This document shows, piece after piece, positions 32,581-41,053 of a DNA stretch of 64,000 nucleotides. The position numbers and the translations under genes were made by a program. A model generated the notes under the pieces. That model saw only the letters and a list, made by a program, of their open reading frames with translations, was not told the origin of the DNA and ran no database searches. The stretch is from Candidatus Avoscillospira avicola. Its GTDB lineage: Bacteria > Bacillota > Clostridia > Oscillospirales > Oscillospiraceae. Positions within the stretch are counted from its first letter, which is position 1; each line of letters begins with the position of its first letter. The stretch spans positions 1 through 64,000 of the forward strand of contig DVHE01000068.1 in assembly GCA_018712245.1 (NCBI GenBank). Direction: 5' to 3'.

Positions 32581-33024
32581 CTATTTCCTGGCCGGGCCAG
32601 ACTTTTTCCCGCCGTGACGGAGATTGGTCTGGTGGGCCTTTTCCTCTTTTCGCCGTTGGGCCACCCGGGCAGTCTGGGTGCGCAGAAGCTCCAAAATCGG
32701 GCCGTTGGCCTCCGGCTGGTCCAGGCTCTCCACAAAGGCCAGGGCCAGCGGCGCGTCCGTCAGCGCCGCCAGGGCACAGACGCGCATCCCCACGGCAGCG
32801 CCCAGCTCTTCCTTGGTGAAGGGCGCCGTCAGCACCGGGGGCTTGCCGCTTTGGGCAAAGGACTTGGCTCTGCGGAAGGTGTGATCTCCGGCGTCCTTGG
32901 CCACCAGCAAAAGCCTGGCGTGGCCGCCGCGGCAGGCGATGCCGCAGGGCTCCTCCCCCAGGGCAATGCGATTGCCCCGCCGGGCAAGGCCCAGATAGCC
33001 CAACGCCCGCTGCCGGTTATCCAT
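32581..33024 (-). CDS. YlxQ-like L7Ae/L30e-family protein
   Basis: A 147-residue protein, longer than the usual 100 residues of YlxQ because of a basic tail ([20 protein letters not shown]). The L7Ae core is seen as [18 protein letters not shown]...[12 protein letters not shown]. Its site between rnpM and infB is conserved in Firmicutes; it likely binds a kink-turn RNA. The frame starts inside the end of rnpM (8-nt overlap), so translation is coupled. The proximal ribosome site GAGGAAGGG lies in rnpM. Confidence 0.9.
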   Translation of the reverse strand: MDNRQRALGYLGLARRGNRIALGEEPCGIACRGGHARLLLVAKDAGDHTFRRAKSFAQSGKPPVLTAPFTKEELGAAVGMRVCALAALTDAPLALAFVESLDQPEANGPILELLRTQTARVAQRRKEEKAHQTNLRHGGKKSGPARK

Positions 33025-33289
33025 GGTCCCCTTCCTCCATTCTGCTGAGAAGGCCGTCGTAAATCTCCTGGGGGATCGCCGTCTCCAGCGCCCGCTCCAG
33101 GGCCTTGGACTTGATGGCCCGCTTGAGGCAGGCGCTGTCCGGGCACAGATAGGCGCCGCGGCCCGGTGCCTTCCCCCGGAAGTCCAGGGAAATCGCGCCT
33201 TCCGGCGATTTGACCACCCGGATCAGCTCTTTTTTCGGCTTCATCTCCCGGCAGCCCACACACTGGCGCATGGGAATTTTCTTCTGCAT
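33017..33289 (-). CDS. rnpM: RNase P modulator RnpM (YlxR, DUF448)
   Basis: A 90-residue RNA-binding protein. MRQCVGCREMKPKKELIRVV and GRGAYLCPDSACLKRAIKSKALERAL carry the conserved YlxR motifs and four cysteines. In B. subtilis YlxR/RnpM binds RNase P RNA and alters its activity. It lies 32 nt after nusA and overlaps ylxQ. Confidence 0.94.
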   Translation of the reverse strand: MQKKIPMRQCVGCREMKPKKELIRVVKSPEGAISLDFRGKAPGRGAYLCPDSACLKRAIKSKALERALETAIPQEIYDGLLSRMEEGDHG

Positions 33290-33321
33290 GCGTTTCCCCT
33301 CCTGTCGTTAGGCGGTTGGAC

Positions 33322-34428
33322 TCAGACCTCTTCCTGGGCGTCGGGCGCCTGCTCAGGCGTCTCCGTCGGCATCGGCTCGTCGGCCTGAGAGGCGGGCTTG
33401 ATGTCGATCTTATAACCGGTCAGGCGAGCCGCCAGTCGGGCGTTCTGGCCCTCCTTGCCGATGGCCAGAGAGAGCTGATCGTCCGGCACGATGACGCGGC
33501 AGGCCTTGACCATGCCGGGCACCGGCGTCACGGACACCACAGAGGCCGGAGACAGCGCCGAGGCCACAAACTGCGCCGGGTCCTCGCTCCAGACGACGAT
33601 GTCCATTTTCTCGCCCCGCAGCTCCTCCACCACGGCGCCGACACGGCCGCCCCGGGGACCGACACAGGCGCCGACGGGATCGATGCCGGCTTCTGTAGCG
33701 CAGACGGCGATCTTGGTACGGGAGCCGGCCTCGCGGGCCACGGACTTCACTTCCACCAAGCCGTTTTCAATCTCCGGCACGTTCAGCTCGAAGAGCCGCT
33801 TCACCAGGCCGGGATGGGTCCGGGACACCAGCACCTGGGGCCCGCGGCTGCTGCGGCGCACCTCCACCACGTAGACGCGGATGGTATCGCCCTCTTTGAA
33901 GACTTCGCCGTGGACCTGCTCGGAACCGGAGAGCAGCGCGTCAGTCTTGTCAGTGCCGGTGCCGATGCGAATGGTCATGTCATTGGTGGCGGGCTCGATG
34001 CGCAGCACCGTGCCGGTGAGAATCTCATGCTCCTTGGAGGAGAAGCTCTCAAAGATCATGCCCCGCTCGGCCTCGCGAATGCCCTGGATGATGACCTGCT
34101 TGGCAGTCTGGGCGGCGATGCGGCCAAAGGCCTTGGTCTCCACATCCACATTCACTAGGTCGCCCAGCTGAGCATGGGGGTCGATGCGGCGGGCGGCGTC
34201 CAGCGCGATCTCCGTCGCCGGAGTGATGACGTCGTCCACCACTTCTTTCTGCACATACATATGCATTCCGTGTTCATCGCTCTCGACGAACACGTTGTCG
34301 GTATATCCATCCTTGTCTTTCTTATACGCGGCCACCAGTGCCTGGGTGATCTTTTCCACCATATAGGCTTGGGGAATGCCCCGCTCCTTCTCCAGCTGCG
34401 CCAGAGCAGCAAAAATCTCTTGGTTCAT
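33322..34428 (-). CDS. nusA: Transcription factor NusA
   Basis: A 368-residue RNA polymerase-binding factor controlling pausing and termination. The N-terminal domain (MNQEIFAALAQLEKERGI) binds polymerase, followed by an S1 domain (about 130-200) and two KH domains (about 210-345), with VGACVGPRGGRV and SLAIGKEGQNARLAARLTGYKIDI as their GXXG loops. As in Firmicutes, the acidic C-terminal repeats of E. coli NusA are absent. It lies second in the operon, which can give autoregulation by termination. Confidence 0.97.
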   Translation of the reverse strand: MNQEIFAALAQLEKERGIPQAYMVEKITQALVAAYKKDKDGYTDNVFVESDEHGMHMYVQKEVVDDVITPATEIALDAARRIDPHAQLGDLVNVDVETKAFGRIAAQTAKQVIIQGIREAERGMIFESFSSKEHEILTGTVLRIEPATNDMTIRIGTGTDKTDALLSGSEQVHGEVFKEGDTIRVYVVEVRRSSRGPQVLVSRTHPGLVKRLFELNVPEIENGLVEVKSVAREAGSRTKIAVCATEAGIDPVGACVGPRGGRVGAVVEELRGEKMDIVVWSEDPAQFVASALSPASVVSVTPVPGMVKACRVIVPDDQLSLAIGKEGQNARLAARLTGYKIDIKPASQADEPMPTETPEQAPDAQEEV

Positions 34429-34500
34429 ATTGTCCCAATTCCTCCTTTATTCTAAAAACCAGTGAGCCGCACCGCATCCAAAGCGCCGCGGCCAGCTTCG

Positions 34501-34953
34501 TCAAAATTCCACGTACAGCCGCACCAGGGCAATCTCTTCCTTCGGCAGCGTCACTGTCTCTCCGCCGATGGTCAGCGTCACATCGCCGCCGTCATAGCCC
34601 GTCAAGGTGCCGGTCAGCTCCTTGCGTCCGTTCCGGGGCCGGTACAGCTTCACCAGCACCGAAGACCCCATGAACTGTTCAAAGTCCGAGGGCCGCTTCA
34701 AAGGCCGCTCCAACCCGGCGGAGCAGACCTCAAAGTGGTAGCTCTCGGGGATGGGATCTTTTTCGTCCAGCACCGGGTCCACCGCCCGGGAAACCGCCTC
34801 ACAGTCGTTGATGTCCACGCCGCCTTCCTTGTCCAAGTAGAGCCGCAGATACCATTCGCCGCCCTCCCGGACGTATTCCACATCCCAGAGCGTCAGACCC
34901 AGGCTCTCCACAATGGGCTGGGCAAACTGCCAGACCTGCTCGGTGATCTTCAT
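34501..34953 (-). CDS. rimP: Ribosome maturation factor RimP
   Basis: A 150-residue factor for 30S assembly. Family landmarks are LGLTLWDVEYVREGGEWYLRLYLDKEGGVDINDCEAVSRAVDPVLD (split over residues 17-65) and YHFEVCSAGLERPLKRPSDF near 74, then an SH3-like C-terminal domain. AAAGGGGG precedes the ATG at 34953. It is the first gene of the operon. Confidence 0.96.
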   Translation of the reverse strand: MKITEQVWQFAQPIVESLGLTLWDVEYVREGGEWYLRLYLDKEGGVDINDCEAVSRAVDPVLDEKDPIPESYHFEVCSAGLERPLKRPSDFEQFMGSSVLVKLYRPRNGRKELTGTLTGYDGGDVTLTIGGETVTLPKEEIALVRLYVEF

Positions 34954-34964
34954 AAAAATCCCCC

Positions 34965-35058
34965 TTTCCAACAAGAAAGACTGGGGAACATTCCCCAGTC
35001 TTAAGTCAAGCATACGTTAGTTTAAATACATTATAGCGTTCCAGAGGCCGAATTGCAA
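34965..35058 (-). promoter_or_regulatory. rimP operon promoter and leader hairpin
   Basis: On the minus strand TTGCAA (35058-35053), 17 nt, TATAAT (35035-35030), with a start near 35023. About 20 nt later a 12-bp perfect hairpin AAGACTGGGGAA/TTCCCCAGTCTT (35002-34977) is followed by TCTTGTT. It precedes the ribosome site and looks like a weak attenuator, which would suit an operon that encodes NusA. Confidence 0.8.
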
Positions 35059-35140
35059 GGGGTTATTGGAAAAAAGTTGTGCGTTTCCCAAACTTTTTAC
35101 CACGGAGCCGAAAACTTGCGGAAATTATGGCCTGGTTCGG

Positions 35141-35425
35141 ACGGAGATAGAAACCCGTCCTTTGTGGCACGGCACCCGCCGCTCGTGCCGTACCTGCCGT
35201 AGGGGCGCGCATCGCGCGTCCGTGAATGCGTATGTCGTTTGCCGGACCAGCGGTTTATGCACCCGGTTCCGTGCGGCCATACAGGCCGCCCCTACAACAG
35301 AATCGGAAGCCCCAGCAGTCGATATGCTGCCTTGCACACAGAACCCAGCGGGCCGATGTAGGCATCGGCCCCTACGAGAAAGCCGAGTGCGGGTCCGTAG
35401 GGGCGGCTACTAGCCGCCCGCGCCG
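35141..35425. repeat. Cluster of GTAGGGGC-type palindromic repeats
   Basis: Four related units share an outer GTAGGGGC ... GCCCG or GTCCG frame with different inner palindromes. Two are in + orientation (35198-35222 with CGCGC/GCGCG; 35397-35421 with GGGCGGCT/AGCCGCCC). Two are inverted (about 35267-35296 with GCGGCC/GGCCGC; 35351-35377 with GGGCCGATG/CATCGGCCC). An extra hairpin GGCACGGCA/CGTGCCGT lies at 35168-35192. No gene is seen in 34954-35465. Confidence 0.75.
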
Positions 35426-35465
35426 CTGCATCTATTCATACTTCCCCGCGGCGATTGTTTTGACT

Positions 35466-35891
35466 CTACAGATGCTTGATGTTCGCCGTGACCTCCCGCA
35501 GCACGTCCGCCGTCTCCTCCGCCGGCGCCTGACGGCTCAAATCGCTCAGCGTCACCATGCCCACCAGCCGCCGGCCCTCCACCACCGGCAGCCGCCGCAC
35601 CTGCTCCTTGGCCAGCATCGCGGCCGCCTGATCCACGCTGGCCGTGGGCGGCACCGTGGCCACCCGAGAGGTCATCACCCTGGCCACCGAAGTCTGCTGC
35701 ATGGGTCGCTCCAGCGCCACGCACCGGGTGACGACGTCCCGGTCCGTGAGAATGCCGCAGAGGCTGCCGTCCCGGTCCCGCACCGGCAGGGCGCCCACAT
35801 TGTGCCGGGTCATCAGCCGGGCCGCCACCGCCACAGTCTCCTCCGGCGAAACGGAAATCACTTGGTCGCTCATCAGGTCTTTTACGTTCAT
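35466..35891 (-). CDS. Tandem CBS-domain protein
   Basis: A 141-residue protein that is almost entirely two CBS domains. The first (about 1-60) has VKDLMSDQVISVSPEETVAVAARLMTRHNVGALPV split over the domain, then GILTDRDVV; the second (about 70-130) has VARVMTSRVATVPPTASVDQAA and GMVTLSDLSR. Such stand-alone CBS pairs bind adenine nucleotides and act as energy sensors. Start at 35891 follows GGAAAGGAG. Target protein unknown. Confidence 0.92.
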   Translation of the reverse strand: MNVKDLMSDQVISVSPEETVAVAARLMTRHNVGALPVRDRDGSLCGILTDRDVVTRCVALERPMQQTSVARVMTSRVATVPPTASVDQAAAMLAKEQVRRLPVVEGRRLVGMVTLSDLSRQAPAEETADVLREVTANIKHL

Positions 35892-35979
35892 GTAAATCGC
35901 TCCTTTCCATTTGAAGACATTCTCCCCGAAAGCCCGCCGGATTAAACGAGAGAATTTTGTCTTTCGGTGAAAAAAGCTA

Positions 35980-36008
35980 TTGCATCGCGCGCACCGGGGC
36001 ATTATAAT
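35980..36008 (+). promoter_or_regulatory. uraA promoter
   Basis: TTGCAT (35980-35985), 17-nt spacer, TATAAT (36003-36008). The start would be near 36015, giving a leader of about 150 nt. Confidence 0.85.
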
Positions 36009-36038
36009 AGCCGGGAAAGAAAAGGGAGGTGCGATACT

Positions 36039-36107
36039 ATGAGCCGATTTTGTCTCATCCTCGCCCTTTCTATCCCCAGCGCCGGGATCGTATTCCCAGC
36101 GGGCTGA
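36039..36107 (+). CDS. Putative 22-residue leader peptide of uraA
   Basis: An ATG frame of 22 codons plus TGA, with GGGAGG at a good distance upstream. The peptide starts MSRFCLILALSIP and ends FPAG. It is not rich in one amino acid. Its stop codon (36105-36107) lies within the 5' arm of the terminator hairpin, so a ribosome reaching the stop would block hairpin formation. The coding stretch is pyrimidine-rich (TTTTGTCTCATCCTCGCCC at 36048-36066). This recalls pyrL in front of E. coli pyrBI. Confidence 0.6.
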   Translation: MSRFCLILALSIPSAGIVFPAG

Positions 36108-36135
36108 ATCGCCGTTGATTCAGCCCGTTTTTTTT
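36100..36135 (+). terminator. Attenuator-like intrinsic terminator before uraA
   Basis: CGGGCTGAATC (36100-36110) pairs perfectly with GATTCAGCCCG (36117-36127) around GCCGTT, then T8 (36128-36135). It stands between the leader peptide and the uraA ribosome site, so it must be passed for uraA expression. Confidence 0.9.
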
Positions 36136-36167
36136 GCCCGGCGCACCACCACGAAAGGAGTTTGTCT

Positions 36168-37544
36168 ATGTCCAAGCAATCCATTCCTGAAACCGGCATC
36201 TACGACGCCAGAGAGCTGGGCGTCCCCAAGATGCTGGTGCTGGGCTTCCAGCATATGTTCGCCATGTTCGGCGCCACGGTGCTGGTACCGGCTCTGACCG
36301 GCCTGAGCGTCTCTGCCACGCTGCTCTTCGCCGGCCTCGGCACGCTGCTGTTCCACCTGCTGGCCAAGGGCAAGGTCCCGGCCTTCCTGGGCTCTTCCTT
36401 CGCCTTCATCGGCGGCTATGCCGCTGTGGCCCCGATGCTCCCCGACGCCGCCGGCGAAGCCACCATTCCGAACCTGGAAATGCTGCCCTATGCCTGCTTC
36501 GGCGTGGCGCTGGCAGGCCTCCTCTATGTGGTCCTCTCTGCCCTCTTCAAAGTCTTCGGCGTTAAGAAAGTCATGCGGTTCTTCCCGCCCATCGTCACCG
36601 GCCCGGTGATCATCTGCATCGGCCTGACGCTCAGCTCCTCCGCCATCAACAACTGCCAGAGCAATTGGTGGATCGCGCTGGTCGCCATTGTGGTGGTCGT
36701 CGCCGCCAACATCTTCGGCAAGGGCATGATCAAGATCATCCCCATCCTCTTGGGCGTGGTTGCCTCGTACCTGATTGCCGCTGTCAGCGGCAATGTGGAC
36801 TTCACCGCCGTGCGGGAGGCCGCCTGGGTGGGTCTGCCCTTCCAGTGGAGCAATACGGTCTTCGGCCTCTTTGCCCGGCCCGACCTGGATACCTCCATGC
36901 TCATCACCGCCGCCATCACCATCATGCCCCTGGCCCTTGCCACGATGGTGGAGCACATCGGCGATATGTGCGCCATCTCCTCCACCTGCAACCGCAATTA
37001 CCTGGCCAACCCGGGCCTGCACCGCACCCTCCTGGGAGACGGCCTGGCCACCACCCTGGCCTCCCTCTTCGGCGCACCCGCTAACACCACCTACGGCGAG
37101 AACACCGGCGTGCTGGCACTCTCCAAAGTCTACGACCCCAGGGTCATCCGTATCGCCGCCGTGCTGGCCGTCCTATTCTCTTTCAGCCCCAAGTTTGAAG
37201 CGCTGGTCGCCGCCATGCCCGCCGCCACCATCGGCGGCGTCAGCATGATCCTCTACGGCATGATCTCCGCCGTGGGCGTACGCAACGTAGTGGAAAACAA
37301 GGTGGACTTTACCAAAAGCCGCAACGTCCTGATTGCCGCCATCATCATGGTTCTCTCCATCGGCATCACCTACTCCGGCGCCGGCGCCGTGGTAATCCCC
37401 GCCGGCTCCGTAACCATTCAGCTCTCCGGCCTGGCTGTGGGCGCCATTGTGGGCATCGTCCTCAACGCCGTTCTGCCCGGCAAGGACTATGAGTTCGGCT
37501 CCGACCTCCAGGGCGACACCTCGGTCAACTTCATCGTGCAGTAA
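36168..37544 (+). CDS. uraA: Uracil permease (NCS2 family)
   Basis: A 458-residue membrane transporter with about 14 helices that imports uracil with protons. Family motifs include LVLGFQHMFAMFGATVLVP near residue 22, FIGGYAAV near 80 and NTTYGENTGVLALSKVYDP near 308, the NCS2 QTT-like region that here follows the UraA pattern. AAAGGAG precedes the ATG at 36168. It is monocistronic, with a leader-peptide and attenuator arrangement upstream that suggests pyrimidine-responsive control. Confidence 0.94.
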   Translation: MSKQSIPETGIYDARELGVPKMLVLGFQHMFAMFGATVLVPALTGLSVSATLLFAGLGTLLFHLLAKGKVPAFLGSSFAFIGGYAAVAPMLPDAAGEATIPNLEMLPYACFGVALAGLLYVVLSALFKVFGVKKVMRFFPPIVTGPVIICIGLTLSSSAINNCQSNWWIALVAIVVVVAANIFGKGMIKIIPILLGVVASYLIAAVSGNVDFTAVREAAWVGLPFQWSNTVFGLFARPDLDTSMLITAAITIMPLALATMVEHIGDMCAISSTCNRNYLANPGLHRTLLGDGLATTLASLFGAPANTTYGENTGVLALSKVYDPRVIRIAAVLAVLFSFSPKFEALVAAMPAATIGGVSMILYGMISAVGVRNVVENKVDFTKSRNVLIAAIIMVLSIGITYSGAGAVVIPAGSVTIQLSGLAVGAIVGIVLNAVLPGKDYEFGSDLQGDTSVNFIVQ

Positions 37545-37557
37545 GCAAAAGCACAGC

Positions 37558-37590
37558 AAAAAGCCCGCCGCGATCGCGGCGGGCTTTTTA
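37558..37590. terminator. Bidirectional terminator between uraA and rhaB
   Basis: AAAAAGCCCGCCGCG pairs with CGCGGCGGGCTTTTT with a 2-nt centre; T-tracts exist both ways. Confidence 0.92.
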
Positions 37591-37599
37591 TTGCCCATG

Positions 37600-39090
37600 T
37601 TACGGCTGCGGCGCCTCCTGCGCTTGGAAGCGCAAGAGCTTTCCGTAGGCGTCCTCCCAGGCCTGGGTGTGATGCGGCTCATAGGTGTGAACCGGCTCGG
37701 AATTGCGCACCACCTGGCGCAGCTCTTCCAGGTTCTTCAGCTCTCCCAACGCCATGGCCTGCATCAACAGATTGCCGATGGCCGCGCCCTCAATGGGGCC
37801 CGTGGTGACGGGTCGGTTGGTCGCGTCCGCCGCCATCTGGTTGAGCAGCTTATTCTGGATGCCGCCGCCGACGATGTTGAAGCTCTCGATCCGTGCGCCC
37901 TTGATCTCCTCCAGCCGCTCCAGCGCCCAGCGGTACTTGAGGGCCAGGGATTCGTAGATGCACCGGGCGACCTCTCCCACCGTCTCCGGCTGAGGCTGGC
38001 CGGTGGCGGCACAGAAATCGCGGATCTTTTCCTCCATATGGCCGGCTGCAAAGAACCGGCTGTAGCCCGGGTCGATGATGGACCGCAGGGGCTGGGCCTT
38101 TTGGGCCTCCACCACGATCTCGTCCCAGGAGTACTTGTGCCCGGCAGTGGCCCAATCCCGGCGGCATTCCTGGATGAGCCACAGGCCCATGATGTTGGAG
38201 AGGGGCCGGAAACCGCCCTGGACGGTGCCCTCATTGGAGAAGTTGGCATCCCGCACCGCGTCGGTGAGGATGGCTTTGTCGGTCTCCACGCCGAAGAGCG
38301 ACCAGGTGCCGCTGGAGCAGAAGGCGAAGCTGCCCTGGCCCGGCACCGCCGCCACGGCCGAAGCCGTATCGTGGGAGCCGACAGCGGCAAAGGGCACCTG
38401 ATTGATCCCCAGTTCCTCGGCCAGATCCGGCAAGAGGCTCCCCCGCAGCGTGCCGGAGGGCTCCACCGCGGTGAAGATCCGCCGGGGCAGACCCACGGCG
38501 TCGATGGTCTCCCAATCCCAGTCGCCGGCGGTGGGATTATAGAGCATGGTGGTGGACGCGATGGTATACTCGGTCTTTTTCTCGCCGGTGAAGAAATAGC
38601 CCAGGAGGTCCGGCATCAGGAGCATGGTCTCCGCCTGCTCCAGGGCCACATCGCCCTCCGCCTTGCGGCGGCAGAGCTGATAGAGGGTGTTGAAGTTCAT
38701 GGTGGAAATGCCGGTGCGGGCGAAGAGCGTCTCAAAGGGGACGGTCTTCCAAACCCGCTCCATGTCGGCATCCACCGCGTGGCGGTAAGAGCGGGGGTTG
38801 CCCAGCAGGCAGCCGTTGCGGTCCAAAAGGCCGTAGTCCACGCCCCAGGTGTCGATGCCGAAGCAGTTCAGCTCCCCCAGCTCGGCTCGGCGGAAGGCAT
38901 GGAAGCCCTGCTTCATCTGTTGGTAGAGGTTGAGGCTGTCCCAGTACAGCACGCCGCCCAGGCGTACATAGTCGTTTTCATAGCGGTGCAGCTCTTCCAT
39001 GGTGATTTTTTCGCCGTCAAACCGGCCCAGAATGGCCCGGCCATTGCTGGCGCCCAGGTCGAAGGCTAGCAAATTCAGCGGATGTTTCAT
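37600..39090 (-). CDS. rhaB: Rhamnulokinase
   Basis: A 496-residue FGGY-family kinase that phosphorylates L-rhamnulose. LLAFDLGASNGRAILG near residue 7 is the first phosphate loop, FGIDTWGVDYGLLD near 76 the RhaB-specific region, VGSHDTASAVAAVPG near 233 and SSGTWSLFGVE near 255 the second domain, and IVGGGIQNKLLNQMAADAT near 395 the ADP loop. It is alone here; rhaA and rhaD are not in the window. It suggests use of rhamnose from pectin. Confidence 0.94.
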   Translation of the reverse strand: MKHPLNLLAFDLGASNGRAILGRFDGEKITMEELHRYENDYVRLGGVLYWDSLNLYQQMKQGFHAFRRAELGELNCFGIDTWGVDYGLLDRNGCLLGNPRSYRHAVDADMERVWKTVPFETLFARTGISTMNFNTLYQLCRRKAEGDVALEQAETMLLMPDLLGYFFTGEKKTEYTIASTTMLYNPTAGDWDWETIDAVGLPRRIFTAVEPSGTLRGSLLPDLAEELGINQVPFAAVGSHDTASAVAAVPGQGSFAFCSSGTWSLFGVETDKAILTDAVRDANFSNEGTVQGGFRPLSNIMGLWLIQECRRDWATAGHKYSWDEIVVEAQKAQPLRSIIDPGYSRFFAAGHMEEKIRDFCAATGQPQPETVGEVARCIYESLALKYRWALERLEEIKGARIESFNIVGGGIQNKLLNQMAADATNRPVTTGPIEGAAIGNLLMQAMALGELKNLEELRQVVRNSEPVHTYEPHHTQAWEDAYGKLLRFQAQEAPQP

Positions 39091-39306
39091 ATGTATCCCT
39101 CATTTCTTTCCGGCCTGGCGTCTCACAGCGCACTCTGCCGGTTCTTATAGTATACCATAAGGGAAGGCCATTGCACCATTTCTCACTTTGCATGAATTTA
39201 TGGGCTGTTTTTTTGCAAATCCACTAAATCGCAGAAAATCAAACAGAATCCAACCACCTTTTTGCCACATTTGCCAAAGGCTTTTTTACGCCGCTGCAGC
39301 TTTCTC

Positions 39307-39335
39307 TTGTGCCGCGGCAGAAAATCCGCTACAAT
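39307..39335 (+). promoter_or_regulatory. Promoter of the PAP2 gene
   Basis: TTGTGC (39307-39312), 17-nt spacer, TACAAT (39330-39335), about 30 nt before the ATG. Confidence 0.7.
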
Positions 39336-39364
39336 CAAACCAATCACCGAAAGGAGTGTTGCCC

Positions 39365-39970
39365 ATGGACCCTTCTCGCTTCGCTCTGTGGCTGGACAGC
39401 GCCTGCGCCGGCTTTGATCAGGCCATACTGGGGGCCATCCATCAGGTACAGCAATCAGGGGCCGACGTGATCCTTGACCCGTTGGCCCGGCTGCTGGCCC
39501 TCTTGGGAAAGGGCGGGATCTGTCTCATCCTGCTGGGCCTGGTGCTGCTGGCCTGCCGCCCCACCCGAAAGCTGGGTCTGGGCGTCCTGCTGGCCCTGGC
39601 CATCGGCGCGATCTGCACCAACGTGATCCTCAAGCCCCTGGTTCTCCGCCCCAGGCCCTACGCCGACGAAACGCGCCTGATTTACCAATGGTGGCTGGAG
39701 GCCGGCGCGCATCTGGAATCCGACGCCTCCTTCCCCTCGGGCCATACCACCGCCGCCACGGCGGCCATGTCGGCGCTCTTCTTCCTCAGCCGCCGCCGCG
39801 GGCGCTGGGCGTATTTCCTCTTCGCCGCAGCCATGGCCCTCTCGCGGCTGTATCTGGTGGTCCACTATCCTACCGACGTGCTGGCCGGGCTGCTCATCGG
39901 CTTTGGCGCCGGTGCGCTGGGTGCGTATCTCACAACCAAGCTGGCGTCCAGATCACGCCGCTTTCCTTGA
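39365..39970 (+). CDS. PAP2-family membrane phosphatase
   Basis: A 201-residue integral membrane phosphatase with about five helices. The three catalytic motifs are KPLVLRPRPY near 95, SFPSGHTTA near 125 and SRLYLVVHYPTDVLAG near 163. Homologues dephosphorylate undecaprenyl pyrophosphate (BcrC/PgpB) or phosphatidylglycerol phosphate. The exact substrate cannot be told. AAAGGAG precedes the ATG at 39365; the longer frame from 39188 has no ribosome site. Confidence 0.9.
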   Translation: MDPSRFALWLDSACAGFDQAILGAIHQVQQSGADVILDPLARLLALLGKGGICLILLGLVLLACRPTRKLGLGVLLALAIGAICTNVILKPLVLRPRPYADETRLIYQWWLEAGAHLESDASFPSGHTTAATAAMSALFFLSRRRGRWAYFLFAAAMALSRLYLVVHYPTDVLAGLLIGFGAGALGAYLTTKLASRSRRFP

Positions 39971-40094
39971 AGCGCGGCCACCGTTTTTTTGCCTTTGATG
40001 CCGCACGCTCTTGTATTTGCCGCAGGAATCCAGTATACTTTGATTAGAAGCCAATCTATACCTGTACGGAATACTTCGGAGGAGGATGATTTGG

Positions 40095-41042
40095 ATGCGT
40101 AAGTATCGTTTTGCCGCCCTGTTTTTGGCCGTGGTGCTGGCGGTTTCGGTGCTTTCCACCGCGGCAGCAGCCCATGGCCGCCCCACCCGCTATGACATCG
40201 ATGTGGAAGTGGAAGGCAAAGGCAACGCCTGGACCTCGCCCACCCGCGCCTACGCCGGAGACACTGTCTCCATCAGCGTCCGCCCCGCCACGGGCTACTA
40301 TCTCAAGGATATCACCGTGGTGGCCGACGACTATGACTGGGACTGGGATGACGACTGGGAGCTGGACGACAGCTGGTTCTTTGAGCCCAGCCACTGGTTT
40401 GACGGCAGCACCAGTTCTGACGACGACTGGGATGGCTGGGAGGTGTCGGTCAACCGCTGGAAGGAATTCACCATGCCTCGAAGCGACGTCACCGTCTACG
40501 TGACCTTCGCCATCGACACCTGCGGCGCCGGCTGGACCGACTGCCCCAGCTATCGCTACACCGACGTGGGCTCCTACGCCTGGTATCACGAGGCCGTGGA
40601 CTACGCCATCGATTCTGGCTATATGGAGGGCGTCTCCAAGACCCGTTTCGCCCCCAATGACGCCGTCACCCGCGCCATGACCTGGATGGTGCTGGGCCGC
40701 GTTTCCGGCCGCTGGAATTTGGAAGGCGGCTCCCCATGGTATGCCGACGCCCAGACCTGGGCCAAGAATAACGGCATCAGCGACGGAAAGAACCCCACCG
40801 CCGTGGTGACGCGGGAAGAGCTGGCTACCATGCTCTACCGCTGGTACGGCAGTCCCCGGGTCTACGGCGATCTGGACGATTACCTGGATCGCGGCGACGT
40901 CTCCTCCTGGGCGGAGAAGGCCATGATCTGGGCCATCGACAGCGGCCTGATGGACGGCATGGGGGGACGTACCCTCTCGCCCCAGAGTCCCACCACCCGG
41001 GCGCAGCTGGCCGTGATCCTCATGCGGCTCAATAACCTGTAA
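40095..41042 (+). CDS. Exported protein with SLH domains
   Basis: A 315-residue secreted protein. A signal peptide covers about 1-27 (RKYRFAALFLAV to AAAA). A small beta domain of about 40-140 contains a striking Asp/Trp stretch (DYDWDWDDDWELDDSW), resembling a calcium or cation patch. From about 155 to 315 two to three SLH repeats follow (SYAWYHEAVDYAIDSGYMEG; WYADAQTWAKNNGISDG; SSWAEKAMIWAIDSGLMDG). SLH domains bind pyruvylated wall polymers, so the protein is cell-surface attached. ATG at 40095 is 9 nt after GGAGGAGG. Confidence 0.88.
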   Translation: MRKYRFAALFLAVVLAVSVLSTAAAAHGRPTRYDIDVEVEGKGNAWTSPTRAYAGDTVSISVRPATGYYLKDITVVADDYDWDWDDDWELDDSWFFEPSHWFDGSTSSDDDWDGWEVSVNRWKEFTMPRSDVTVYVTFAIDTCGAGWTDCPSYRYTDVGSYAWYHEAVDYAIDSGYMEGVSKTRFAPNDAVTRAMTWMVLGRVSGRWNLEGGSPWYADAQTWAKNNGISDGKNPTAVVTREELATMLYRWYGSPRVYGDLDDYLDRGDVSSWAEKAMIWAIDSGLMDGMGGRTLSPQSPTTRAQLAVILMRLNNL

Positions 41043-41053
41043 TCCTAAACGTA

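Noticed and set aside
36015-36135. PyrR-type RNA-binding attenuator for uraA
   Set aside because: I could not find the conserved PyrR-binding loop or a competing antiterminator; the leader-ORF arrangement explains the layout better.
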